Of a DNA stretch of 64,000 nt, positions 1 through 11,828 are shown piece after piece. Made by a program: the position numbers and the translations under genes. The DNA is from Primulina eburnea. Taxonomy: Eukaryota; Streptophyta; Magnoliopsida; Lamiales; Gesneriaceae. Positions within the stretch are counted from its first letter, which is position 1. Each line of letters begins with the position of its first letter. Location: NCBI RefSeq assembly GCF_022965805.1, contig NC_133104.1, positions 24,672,069 to 24,736,068 on the forward strand, written 5' to 3'. The notes under the pieces were generated by a model that saw only the letters and a list, made by a program, of their open reading frames with translations, was not told the DNA's origin and ran no database searches.

Positions 1-193
1 TTTTAGTACTTGTTCATTGGAGTCTACTATACGGATAGAGATATCTTCATATTTTAGTTTCTCATTCAAGTTCACATCTATTAGCAACGGTGCGACTTCA
101 AGAAAATGATTCAGGTCGAGGATGTATCTTAGTTGTGAAATGTGGAAGATGTTTGGACTCTTGACATGTCTGGTGGAAAGGCTAGTCAATAAG
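1..193 (-). pseudogene. Gypsy integrase C-terminal fragment
   Basis: Reading the minus strand from 193 towards 1 gives an open frame containing STRHVKSPNIFHISQLR and, further on, EDISIRIVDSNEQVL. This matches the segment just before the chromodomain of Ty3/gypsy integrases, where 'FHVSxLRKY' is followed by an acidic stretch and an 'I.ILD/RIVD' motif. The fragment is cut upstream by the LTR starting at 194 and leaves the window at base 1, so neither the catalytic core nor the end of the domain is visible. It is the oldest identifiable layer at the left edge. It is a relic of a minus-strand element distinct from those further right. Confidence 0.75.
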
Positions 194-1271
194 TGTAACA
201 TCCAAAAGTCAACCCACGTAAACCACGTGCATGTAAATGGATTAAATTGCTTAATTATTTTATTTTATTGATTTTAAATTCTTACATGATGCATATTATA
301 TGGCTAAGGGTCTAATTACATGATTTTATGAAAACTATAGATTTTACCTTAATATTCGATAATAGGATGGGGAATGAAGACCGAGGATGACCAAGATAAA
401 ATAAATATTTTCAATAAATATTTTCAAGGTTTATTAATATGATTAAACAAGATTAATTTTTTTATAGAAATGGTAGAGCTCAAATTATTTTACGAGATGG
501 GCTCGATTTTTTTTTTTAAGCCGGTTTTGGGAAAACGAGGGACTTTAAAATATCAAAATTATTATTTTTTAAAACTAATTTTTATAAAATTTTAATTTTC
601 AATTAAATAGGTGTTATTGAGCCTAAATTACCTAAGATTAGTAGGCTTAATTGCTCCTATAAACTCAAAGGTCCAAAACATAATCCCATTAATATGCAAA
701 TTAAAGTCTATAAAAAAAAGGAAATCCTATGTCTTTTTGAGAGCCATCACCGTTTACTTCACACACCATATTTCAAAAACTTGAGGAGGAGAAAGAAGGA
801 TTTGTCAACGCCCGTTCGTCCTTCTCCACCCACCCACACCAACTATCGTATATTCGAACGTTCTAAAATGCAAATACACATTTCTAAACTTCTTTGACGC
901 GTCATTCAAACCATATTATACATGTTTTGTTTATTTTATCTTGAAAAATAATTGAATAAAAGTCTTTTAACGTATTGACGAATATTTTCAAAGTTTTGAT
1001 GTTTTTATACGTGTATAAGTCGTGTTAAGATTCTCAAGGGTGATGCTACCAATATAAGATGTTAAAGGGCTAGGGAAAAGTATCATTAAGGGAAAACACG
1101 AGGGCTACACTCGAACAAGAGGGGGCCATGCATGGTGACGGGTAGAGTCCTAGGGTTTTCATGGAATTTTGGCATGTAAGTGTTCGGCTAGGACAAGGAG
1201 GCCGTGTGGCTCGACCTGGGCTTGGGCAGGGGTCGTGCTGGATGTGGATTGATGTTAGGAAGAGTCCTAGC
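194..1271 (+). mobile_element. LTR X, 5' portion of a long LTR
   Basis: It starts TGTAACATCC and shares its opening layout (TGTAAC, then a CACGTAAACCACGTGCATG-like stretch) with the long LTR at 54170. The flank at 189-193 is ATAAG. It has no coding capacity; the short ORF at 694-897 has no recognisable domain. It is cut at 1271 where copia LTR K begins (TGAAAGGGG). The rest of X is not found to the right of K. Whether X was a solo LTR or part of a full element cannot be told. Confidence 0.65.
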
Positions 1272-3352
1272 TGAAAGGGGATCGATTATGTAGAACCCAT
1301 AAATTGGACTGCGTATAAGCCATGCATAATTCTAGTATTTAAAATTAAAATTATTTTAATTGTATGAGTATTTAAATTCTTTTCTTTAAATTTATTTATT
1401 CTACGCAGTAGTTTAATTGTTACCTTTTCAGTTAAATAAGTGAGGCCGGACTGGGGATGTAGTATTGAGATAAGTTAATAAAGACTTATTTAAGAAGTGG
1501 TAATTTAGCATGCTAGTAATTATATTTTAAAAAGTTGGCATGCATGCAAGTTATTAAATTTTTTTGGTATTTTACTTAATTGTTTTTAAAGCATTAAATG
1601 CATGTTTATTTCATTAATTTATGTTTAATTATTTTTATGCATTTTATGCATAATTCATGCAAGATAGGATTTGTTTCATGAAACTTTAAAAGTTCGTGCA
1701 TTAAGATTTTTAAGTTGCATTTCGCTCGAACGAGAAACGGAGACCGGAGAATTTTCAAAAAAATTATTTTATTATATGATCTATTTTTATAAATTAATTT
1801 AAATTGTTTTAAGGGTATTTTCAAAAATGGGATTTTATTTGGGTATTTTTAACCGTAAGATTTTATTTTTAACGGCACGCAAATTTTATCGATTCGGTGG
1901 ACTTTTTGAGGGTTCGGCTAATATTTCAATATCTTTTCAACACGAAATATTTTTCGGTAGTGTGTTTGGATTTAATGGACCTGCTTTTAATCTTATTGGG
2001 CTTAATCAGCTTGTAAACTTTTAATTGTTATTTTAAAGCCCATTATCTATTATTTATCTATTTAATTACTACCTAAGGTGCTCATTAACCTAACCCTAAT
2101 CATTCCTCTTAGCCGACACCCTCCCCCAGCTGCTGTCACTTTCGGTTTTCTCAACAGCAGCTCAAAGCAAAACCATCGGCCACCTCCATTCTTTGCATTA
2201 GAAGCTCTCCCGGTGTCTCCCTCCGCTAGTGTGGTTCATCAATCATCATGGCATGCCTCATCCTTTCATTTCTGCATTATACACATTGAATCATTGCTGA
2301 TATGTGTATTTTTGTGCATAGAAACCTCGATCCAAAATATGACATGGAAGGGAAACGGGTCTTGTTCAAATCTTTGCATATGTTTTCCCAACTCACGTTT
2401 CTTCTTGTTTTGGTGCAAGGGGCTGCGATCCTTGTGTGGTTAGGGACTACTGGTGTGTCGAGATGTTTGGCTTGGGGTTTAGTTTGGTGGTTGGATGCTG
2501 CTAGGGAGAGGCCGAGTCGAGGGTTTCTGTGAGGGGGGCTCGGTTAGTGCATATAGGGAGGTAGGGGTGGAGTCGATGGCTTGAAGGCCGATCCGAGGTC
2601 TGAACCAGACTATATGAGATCTGAGCCGTGGCTGTGGAAAGGTGTGAAGGCTAATGGTACACCCCTGGTATGGTCCATTCGCGTGAAGGAGCATGAATCG
2701 TGGGTTGCTCATCTTGGTGTGGAGCGATCATGAGAGAAAGGGGTGGTGCATGGAAGTGTAAACGTGGGTTACTTGGGTCTAGGGGAGCCTAGATTAGTCG
2801 TGGTATATTGGTTGAGGTCTGGTTGCGGTGGAGGGGAGGTGAGCACGTAACTTTAGAGGGGGAGTAAGGTGGACGTGTCATGGGGTGAGGGCCAAGGAAT
2901 TTTTTTAGGAAATTTACGGTGTTGGCAGATAGTGCATGAAGTTAAAGAATATAATTTAACTAGTAAAGGGTTGAGTATGAGTTGTTTAAATTATATTTCG
3001 AGTTGGGAATGTTTTGGGTTATGTTTCGGTTCGATTCGGGTTAAAACCGGGACCCTGGTCCAAGTTTTAAAACGAATAGATTAAGTTGGTTTTTGGGCTC
3101 GAGTTTACGTTTAGAAAATATTTTAAAAATGTTTTGGGACATTTTAAGAAGTTTGGTAAGCTTCGGATCAGTTTTAGAGGTTCAGGGTTGAAACGATAAT
3201 TTTTGGGTTTCCAGGGGCAAAATGGTCATTTTGCACCCGAGGTGAGATTTTGTTCCTGGCAGTGACCTGAGCACAAATCATGATATTTTTAAATGTTCAT
3301 GCATCACGTTTACGATTTTTACGCTATTATAATAATTATGGTGCATGCTTGG

Positions 3353-4682
3353 TGATCAAGCAAAACTTGCACAGTGAATAGTCCCAAAATTTATTTTATA
3401 AATGAAAGCTCGATTTGCAAGTGCACGATAGTCAAGTTATAATAAACGTAAGTGAATACGATTATCGTTCCATAAGGACTGCGTTACACTATTTTTATTT
3501 TCAAGTAAAATTTCTTTAGCAACGATAAAATGAGTTGATGATTAAACTAATGTAAATTAAACAACTAAAATAATTAAAATGCAAAGAAAACGTATTCAAG
3601 AAGGCAATGATTAATTTGGATTAAATCAATTGAGAAATGAATTTGTTGGGAATTAGCAGTTCACCTACCACTCGTGTTTAAATAATTACACTCGACTTTT
3701 ACTCGTGCATTCGACGGAATTCCCTAGACTAATTAATATACTCTGTCGAGCTTTATTAATACTAATCATAAACATGCAGTACTCAAGTGTCCTCAATTAT
3801 TTAACAGTTCAAGGTTGCATTACATTCTATGGAATCCACTAGCTTTCATCCGGGTGAACTATCACTATCGACACGTACCCAATTCCGTATATCTACTAAA
3901 ATTGTAAATCCGTAGTTTATACTATTTGATCCTATTGTTAATTGTTCTATCGAAATCATCAACAACATGAAATAATCAAAGGAAGTTAGCTAGGCTTCGA
4001 TTGAAACAAGAAAGAACAATAGCATAAACAAATCACTAATAAAAACGTCGAGAAATAATGTTAAACACCGAGTACGGGGTAGGATCCCCTCAAATCCCAA
4101 CAAATCTAGAGTTTAGCTACTGAAATTCATGATAAAAACCAACAATCAATGTAAGAAATAAAATACTGAATAATGAAAATACAAAAGATGACGATGGATG
4201 ACGGCCACGACGCGTGGAAATCTCGAGGTCTTCGAAATCTCCTTTTTCTAGCCTCTCCTCCAAGAAAAATGATGAAAAATATGTTCAAGTCCCCTAAAAG
4301 GATCGCTGATCTCGTGTATTAGGTTTAGGTGTAGGATAGAGTCCATAAAAAGTTGGAAACAAATCTTCCTGAATCTCGCTTCTCGCTAGGGCGGTATATT
4401 TTGACCGCCCTAGCGAGAGGTACTCGCATAAACTTCCACGAGCATGTCCCTGGTTTTGCTGGGGCGGTCACTTTTGACCGCCAGAGCGAATCCTCTTCGA
4501 TATTTTGACAAATTTTCTCCCACTTTTTGGTTCAATTCCTACAAAATAACCACAAAATACACGAGATCAATCACATGCTAAATAATGCTAAAAAATTGCA
4601 AAATTAAACTAAAACAAACTAATATGATGCATGAATGCGACTCAAAACCAACACTAAAAACACGTAAAAACGAGTCCTATCA
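3353..4682 (-). mobile_element. Solo LTR Z (Tat/Athila-like)
   Basis: Ends are TGATCAAGC and GTCCTATCA on the + strand, flanked by perfect TSD CTTGG (3348-3352 and 4683-4687); length 1330 bp. Read on the minus strand it starts TGATAGGACTCG. Its 3' part carries TATAACTTGACTATCGTGC, nearly the same as the 3' part of solo LTR V (about 42290-42320), so Z and V share a lineage. The AAATCTAGAGTTTAGCTAC stretch near 4103 is of a kind common in plant Tat/Athila/Ogre-type LTRs; that lineage call rests on memory of the family. No coding sequence. Confidence 0.85.
4381..4489. repeat. Two GC-rich palindromes in U3 of LTR Z
   Basis: Arms CTCGCTAGGGCGGT and ACCGCCCTAGCGAG lie around a TATATTTTG loop (4382-4417). 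A related hairpin follows with arms GCTGGGGCGGTC and GACCGCCAGAGC (about 4458-4487). On the minus (LTR sense) strand they sit upstream of a TTTTTATGG TATA-like run near 4350. Confidence 0.75.
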
Positions 4683-6839
4683 CTTGGTTTAAAGGAATTA
4701 AGAGAGAAAAAGTGAGAAAGTGAAAATCACTCCGTCTCCGCCGCGCCGCGTCGTTATTTCGTTTGTTTTCTTTCAAAACAAACCAAGGCATGTTTATATC
4801 TTCTTTCACTCTTCAATCAAGCCATATAGGTATTTTTAAATATCGCAAGTACATGATTTTAATGCAAGAAGATCGAAATTGTTCATATTTAATTATGTTG
4901 GTTAATTATATTACGTGCAAACATTCATTTTGAGATTTATGCGATATTGCTTGTGGCCATCTCACTATCATGGGAGCATTATTTCACCCGGTTGCCAGTT
5001 AGTATACTGTGGCATTAGTCTGATCAGACGTTCATTACTTCACCCGGTCGCCAGTTACAGGTCATGGGAGCATTGTATTATCCAGTCGCCAGTTGCCGGT
5101 CAGTTCAGTTCAGTGCAGGGGCCACTTGCGTAGACCATAATCTCAACAGAAAATTTATGACATGCTATTTTATTACAGGGCTCCAAGGAGCAAACATCTT
5201 CACTATTATTTTTAGTTCAGTTATGCACGTATTATAATTGCTCATGACAAGTTATTTTCACATTATGCCTCATGACATGATATTTTTATCCCATGCAAAT
5301 TTTACTATATTATTTACTCGTTATTTACGATATATGCATGATGAGTCTTTAGGCTCACTAGACTTGATTGTTGTAGGTACTGATGATGTCGGGGCCGAGG
5401 GCGGGGACCAGTGAGCTAGCTTGGGTCGGCAGTAGTGGCATCCGAGGACCTCATTTACAGCACTTGCCATTTTTTTTATGCTCAAACATTTTATCAGTGT
5501 TGGATTACTTTAAATAATTTCTTTCGCTGCAAATTTTGAAATTAAACTTGATTTATCAATTTAAACTTGATTTATCAATTTAGTTCGTGAATGAGGCAAT
5601 TTTGATTATTTTAAAAAGAAAATTTTAATTTTTCCGCAAATTTTCAAACATGAATTTTTGGGCCATTATAGATTAAGGTGTCCGTATGCGCAACAGAAGT
5701 TTCAAAATAATTTTTGCAGCAAGAAAATCGAACACCTTAAGCCTATAATGTGTAGCAAATACGAAAAACACAATATGACATTCATAGGATGTTTTAAAGA
5801 AATATACCTATCAATCTCAAGAGATTGATTATAGCTCCAACTTAGTTGTCAAACAACTAATCTCTTCAATGGAAAGACCCTCTACAAGCTTTCATTGTTC
5901 TTGAAATCTTTCCTTCAAATTAGGTCCACCACCAACAAGCTAAATCCATTATAATTTTGCACTAGAAAAATTAGAGCATTTATCATTTGAGAAGAGAGTG
6001 TTTCCTCAACCATGAAAAAAAAAAATTAAGGAGAATAGCATGGGAGATCTCGGCCACTTTATGGGGAGGAGAGAAGGAGGAGTGTTTTTCTTGGTTGTGA
6101 AAAAGTTAAAGTGAACATTTGCATGCCATGCCTTGGATATTGAAAAAGTAGCCTCCAACCCTTCACCTCCCTTGAATGCCTTTTAATTGGGCTTGTAACA
6201 ATTATAAGGCCCATGGACTTTTATTTAAATGTCTCAAACACATTTGAGACCATTTAAACTTTACTCGATTTTACTCAAGCCCACTAGTTTAATAATTATT
6301 TCTAATTGGGCTCTACAAGACCCAATATTTTTAATTAACAACACTTGAATTAATTTAATTATTTAGACTCTAATAGGTCCACTAGTGTTTAATTAATTCA
6401 ATACTTGAATTAATTTAATTTAGTCCATAATAATGTTTATGGAAATCACAATTTTCAAATATATTATTTATTTGGCCAACTTTTAATTTAGAAACACTTC
6501 CACGAATTAAAAGTCACATTCTCCTTATAGAAGTCATACTTCTATTTTTTCTTTCGCTTATAAACTCTTTTATATGCCGTTCAACACATTGAATTATTTT
6601 ATTTCTCAACGGGATCTAGAAAGTTAGCACTTGTGTGACCCTCAATGGTTCATTGATACAACTAGCCGTGGGTTCAGATCTCCACGTGATTCGGACTAAA
6701 CATGTCCTTATACGAGCATACACCAATTGCTCCATTCTTACTTATCAACTCCTTGATAACAAGAACGTCAGAACTCAAGTCCGATAGTACCCAACCAATC
6801 ATGTTAAACTCCTAACAACATCGCTTAGATGATTCCCTA

Positions 6840-9697
6840 TGTAGCGCACCGTACTTTTACCGTTCAAAATTTGAGGAAAAATTTAAAATTTTCTTCAACA
6901 TAACATAACCTTTAAAGTTTGCCATAAAATATCTCAACCAAGTCCCCCATAAGACATGGTTGCTCAAAATAACTTCAAAAAAAATTGCTCACAAAAGGTT
7001 TGCTCAAAGTGTTTCCCTCAAAACATGAAATCAGAGTAAATTAACATTTGCATAAAAACATAAACATTGCGGTCCTCGGGTTAGCCTCCCGCTCAGTCCA
7101 AGCCTGCCTCTTGGTCGCCACCTCCTGTCTCCTCATCAACATACTCACCTGCATCGATCAAGTTTAGTGAGTCTAAAGACTCAACACGTATAAACTGGGA
7201 AATAGCGAGTACTACATAATAAAACCGCATGCAACTTTAAAAATAGAACATACATACTTGAACTTGAATTTATCATGCTTGAAACCTAAACATCGTGAGC
7301 TTAACTTAGACGTGCCATCAACATGATCTTTTCTTAAACATTCTCGTAACATAAACTTGAGCGTATAAAGCATAATTTTGCGTAGAGGCATGTTTCAAAG
7401 TAAGTGACCCATAACATAATAAGGACTGATCAGACACACCACAATACTGGGCTGACAGGGACGTATCCACTGCCGCATACATAAGATCCCCGTTCATAAG
7501 TTTAACGGGTGGATTGGTCCCTGTTCATAAGTTTAACGCTTTCCAATTCCGATCTGAACCCGTTCATAAGTTTAACGGGGCGGAGAGGTCCTCGGCCACG
7601 TTCACCGACTTCCAAACCCATTCATACATTTGGTCACAAAGCAATTAGCATACCTCAAAACTTTAAAATGTTTTCTTTTGCACGTCATCATACTTACTTG
7701 GCGTTAAGGGATTCGTTGGATCTCGTTTGGGGCCGTTGCTGCAACATGCTTACATGAGCTCAAAAGTTTAACTTGCGTGACTTAGACGTAATCATCATGC
7801 ATATACCTAAGCTCAATCGCTTACTTAGGACATGCTAAAATTCCCATGACTCGACGATGTAAATCAGTGCACTAAACCAAGACATCAAACCTCAAAGCAT
7901 ACATCAATATTTTTCCCAAAATAAGCAGTACACGGACCCCGTGCCTGGTTCCGTGGACGGATCCGGGTAGGTTCGGTAAAATGTGTGCGAAGGAAAAAGG
8001 GAAGGCACGGACCCCGTGCCTGGGTCTGTGTACAGGTCCGTATACATACTGTAAAATGTGTCGTGAAGAAAAGGAAAGGCACGGACCCCGGGTCCAGGTC
8101 CGTGTCAAGGTCCGTGTACTCTCGGTTTCTTGGCACTAAGGAGGAAACAAAGGCACGGACCCCGTGTCAGGGTCTGTGTAGGGGTCCGGCTAGCCACTGT
8201 ATGAAAAAACCTGCGTGAAAAACTTAACATGACATTTCTTTCTTCCAACCAACCCAAATGGACTAAGAATCGACACCCCGATACACCTCCTAGGATACTA
8301 TAGCACTGAATAAAACCTTTAAAAATACTCCAATACGACTACGCATCCCAAACGATGCAACAAACCGTGAACACGACAATTGACGAACAAACCCATCATA
8401 GAACTTTTAATGCATAGAAGTGCCTACCAACACGAAACGACAACCCAAAAATAATTCCAACGCCACAATAAACATACTTAGACGCAGCAACGATCACCCA
8501 TCGATCCCCAACGAAGCCTGCAACAAATAAACTTCAAGAACGCATCAATATCATAATTTACTGAAAACGCAGTTTGAGCAGTCCCACAAAAAACACCATA
8601 ACTCACTCAATTTTAATCCAAATCACTCTAATTTTATATCAAATCGAAGGTATCGAAATGTTCTCCATTTTTCGTGTTGAAAGTTTTCTCAAAATCTCGA
8701 CCGCAAATTCGCAGGTTTAACAAAAACAGTAAAAACGGGATTTAGATCTAAAAATTTTCCTTCAAAGTCGATCCAATCAATTAAGCGCTCAAACTACTAA
8801 CATCATACATGAATTTTTACGCATAAAAATAACGCAACGCATAATATGACATGATCGACGTAGCAAAGGAGAGATTATACATGCCTTTTGAATCTTAAAC
8901 GTTACCGAACCGGCGATACCGAAGCGGAGATGGAAGCGAGGTTGATCCGGGACGACCGTGGCGCTAAAATCCTTGAAGAATTCACACGAAAATTGCTGGA
9001 ATAATATCAGAGGAGGGGCGGCTGCACTAGAGTAGGAAGAACCCTAGGTTTTTGCTTCTAAAAAAATAAAAGCTAGAATGAATTGTTTGTGTGTGTGTGT
9101 TGGCCGATAATTAGTGTGTGAAAAAGGTGTGCGTGCAAGAGTTTAGTACTTAGGGAAATAGATTTTTGCTTAATCAATCAATTTAGGATTAAAGAGTGGT
9201 TTAATTAAATTATTAGGTATAAAAATTATAATAATCCCCTTACTTTAACTCCAAATAATTTTCAATAAAATAATCATTTTAGAAACATAAAATTCCTCAC
9301 TACTTAAACTTAAAATAAACTCCTCAATTAAAGTAACACACCCAAAATTCTAATTTTAAAAGTTTTAAACTCTTAAAATTACTAATTAAATGATTTAGGC
9401 TTAAAATGCTGAAACTTAATAAATTAATTTAAAACGACCCAAACTCAACTTAAAAATAAAATACCACATTTTAAATTACCAAAATCATCGCCGGTCTTTT
9501 CCTTAATCCCGCCTCGAATGATCGCCTGGAACATGAAACTCGAAAGACATTTTAAGGTGCATTACAATAAACATGACTAATTTAAAATAATACATTTAAA
9601 AAAATTATGCATGGCTAAGAAAATCATTTTAAATTAAATAACTGATTTAACAAATAAATAATGCATGGGTTTTACGTGTACGAATTTGGGCTCTACA
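6840..9697 (-). mobile_element. Solo LTR W inside copia LTR
   Basis: It has perfectly inverted ends TGTAG and CTACA and is 2858 bp long, flanked by CCTA (6836-6839 and 9698-9701). The uninterrupted sequence is seen at 61670 in K2 (GATTCCCTAGGTATC). The minus strand begins TGTAGAGCCC. It shares with C and F a short block reading GTGAGTCTAAAGACTCAACA (7169-7188), so it belongs to the same broad LTR superfamily. It has no PBS, PPT or gene. It carries a GC-rich minisatellite at 7925-8205 and a short GT run near 9090. Confidence 0.87.
7925..8205. repeat. CACGGACCCCGTG minisatellite in LTR W
   Basis: Four degenerate units of roughly 60-75 bp. Each has a GCACGGACCCCGTG-like palindrome followed by a GGTCYGTGTA-type phrase. 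They stand out as GC-rich against an AT-rich LTR. Because the units lack stop codons they produce overlapping spurious ORFs on both strands. Confidence 0.75.
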
Positions 9698-10519
9698 CCT
9701 AGGTATCAAATGATAGTGCCTGCAAAAATCATTCAATTATGGTTAGCGTACAGTACGGTCCCTTCAATTCATATATCCCGACCGATTCGACAACCATTGG
9801 TATATCGAGAGTATTCAATGAATCGATAATCTGTGTCATGTCGTAGTTGCATGATTTCAAACTACATACACATGATATCACATAGGATATCCATACTCGA
9901 AGGTAAGCGGTGCATCCCCGACTACAATGCATCGACTTCTATATATTTCGACAGAACACCCAACCTTGCCAACTGATGACCCCTTAAGAGTCGGTAAACA
10001 AGTCAAAGTGCAATGCTAGCAAATAGAGTCTCAATATTATCCTGGGTCATAAAGACTAATGGTGTACAACCATAAACTAGGACGTTTCCACTCGATAAAT
10101 GAGAACCACTTGGAAAGTCATTTATGGAGGTTTGTTCAGTGCACTCTACCAGGAGCACCTATCTGCATGCTCGGACATCACAATGTCCCCTACCATGAAA
10201 CATGGTACTCATATCGCAGATTCTAGTCTCGAACTCGAGCGGCCTATATTCTAATTAGCGGCGACTAAATCGACTAGGAACTGTTTAGAATATACAGTAT
10301 TCCAAATATGAGTTTGATGATACTTATCATATGAGCATCTCATATTCTTTCTACTATTTTTATATTCAAGGATTTTATCTATGCAACTAGCTTGGGTATA
10401 CAGATAAAGATGTGCCAAAACAAAAATTTAAAATATTATTAAAATAAAGATTGTTTATACATATAGTTTCATTGTGAACACTCGGCCAACACTTGGCTCG
10501 ACGTGCACCTACTCTAACA

Positions 10520-10530
10520 ATCTCCCACTT
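10520..10530 (-). promoter_or_regulatory. Copia K polypurine tract
   Basis: The minus strand reads AAGTGGGAGAT immediately before the 3' LTR start TGTTAGAGTAGG. It lies directly downstream of the RNase H stop codon, the expected position for the plus-strand primer. Confidence 0.8.
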
Positions 10531-10533
10531 GCA

Positions 10534-11820
10534 TTAGAGCCAACTACCCATATGCTTCAAACCCATCGATTCGCGATGCTTCTCGAATAATGGTCCAGGT
10601 AAAGGCTTAGTTAGTGGATCAGCAACATTATCTGCGGAGCCGACTTTGTCAATCGACACTTCTCCTCTTTCCACAATCTCTCGGAGTATGTGGTACTTTC
10701 TCAATACATGTTTGGACTTTTGATGAGACCTTGGCTCCTTTGCTTGAGCAATGGCTCCCGTGTTGTCAAAAAACACCGGGACAGGAGCAACTCCATTAGA
10801 AATGACGCCCAACTCTTGGACGAAATTCATTATCCAAACAGCCTCCTTTGCTGCAGCTGATGCAGCAATGTATTCTACCTCAGTGGTGGAATCCGCTGTA
10901 CTGTCTTGCTTGGAACTCTTCCAAGAGACAACAGCACCATTGAGCATGAATATGAATCCAGAGGTTGACTTCGAGTAATCGATATCGCTTTGGAAGCTAG
11001 AGTCGCTATAGCTTTCCAATTTCCGTTCTCCACACCCATAGAACAAGAACAATTTATTGGTCCTTCTCAAATACTTGAGAATGTCTTTCACAGCTTTCCA
11101 ATGTGGAAGACCAAGGTTCGATTGATATCTACTCACTACACTTAGTGCAAAATCCACGTCAGGACATGTAGATATCATCCCATACATGATGCTACCAATT
11201 GCAGATGCATACGGAATGCGTGTCATCGCCTCTATCTCTGCATCAGTTTTGGGAGACATAGACTTGGATAGGGACACTCCATGACACATTGATAGATGTC
11301 CTCTCTTGGACTCATCCATCGAGAACTGCTTCACGATGGTATCAATGTATGTGGACTGAGTGAGACCAAGCAATCTTCTTGATCTATCTCTATAGATCTG
11401 TATTTTCAATACAAAAGATGCTTCACCCAAGTCCTGCATCGAGAACTTACTCGCTAAAAATATTTTAGTAGATTGTAACATTCCTACATCATTCCCAATG
11501 AGTAGAATGTCATCAACATAAAGCACCAGGAATGTCACAGCACTCCCACTGACCTTCTTATACACACAGGGTTCCTCAGGATTCTTAGTAAAACCAAACT
11601 CTTTGATTGTACTATCGAATCTAAGGTTCCAACTCCTAGATGCATGCTTTAGACCATAAATAGATCTCTGAAGTTTCCATACCATATGCTCACTTCTGAT
11701 AGATGTAAACCCTTCAGGTTGAGACATGTAAATCTCTTCCTTAATATCCCCATTAAAAAAGGCTGTCTTGACATCTATCTGCCATATCTCATAGTCATAC
11801 CATGAAGCTATGGCTAGCAA
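10534..11820 (-). pseudogene. Copia K reverse transcriptase (C-terminal) and RNase H
   Basis: An open frame of 428 codons. It opens with IWQIDVKTAFFNGDI, the core RT segment. KLQRSIYGLKHASRSWN and the catalytic YVDDILLIGND lie around residues 50-110. MYGMISTCPDVDFALSVVSR comes next, at about residues 214-233. RNase H follows with YSDSSF, TEVEYIAASAAAKEA and KHVLRKYHILRE. It ends HMGSWL just before the PPT. The preceding part of RT lies on the far side of the MITE at 11829 and rejoins in register. All visible RT and RNase H motifs are intact here; the gene is dead because of the MITE and upstream lesions. The YVDD motif and RNase H order identify Ty1/copia; the lineage within copia is uncertain. 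Confidence 0.92.
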
Positions 11821-11828
11821 TATCCTTA

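Larger units (their letters stand above)
1289..5670 (+). mobile_element. Solo LTR Y inside copia LTR
   Basis: It begins TGTAGAACCC and ends GGGCCATTATA, flanked by TSD GATTA (1284-1288 and 5671-5675). Without the nested LTR Z it is about 3.05 kb. Its 5' third resembles the E LTR at 63164, including the stretch around GCATTTCGCTCGAACGAG near 1714 and again near 63330. It contains short repeats of a CACCCGGTYGCCAGTT phrase at about 4985-5100. The terminal CA reads TA, probably a C-to-T change. No PBS, PPT or internal domain is present, hence a solo LTR. ORFs inside it (for example 2078-2443 and 4915-5133) have no recognisable domain. Confidence 0.85.
1272..10519 (-). repeat. Copia K 3' LTR, split by two solo LTRs
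   Basis: The outer end TGAAAGGGGATCGATTA (1272-1288) continues after LTR Y at 5676 as AGGTGTCCGTATGCGCAAC. It then runs to 6839, resumes after LTR W at 9702 and ends CTCTAACA at 10519, next to the PPT. The summed length is about 2.0 kb, which agrees with the uninterrupted solo copy K2 (60483-62529, 2047 bp). The order of blocks is the same in the partial 5' LTR at 52591. Minus-strand ends are TGTTAGAG and CCCTTTCA. Confidence 0.88.

Noticed and set aside
2078..2443. Ser/His-rich 121-codon ORF in LTR Y
   Set aside because: Lies wholly in a solo LTR, has low-complexity composition, and no conserved counterpart was seen in the related E LTR.
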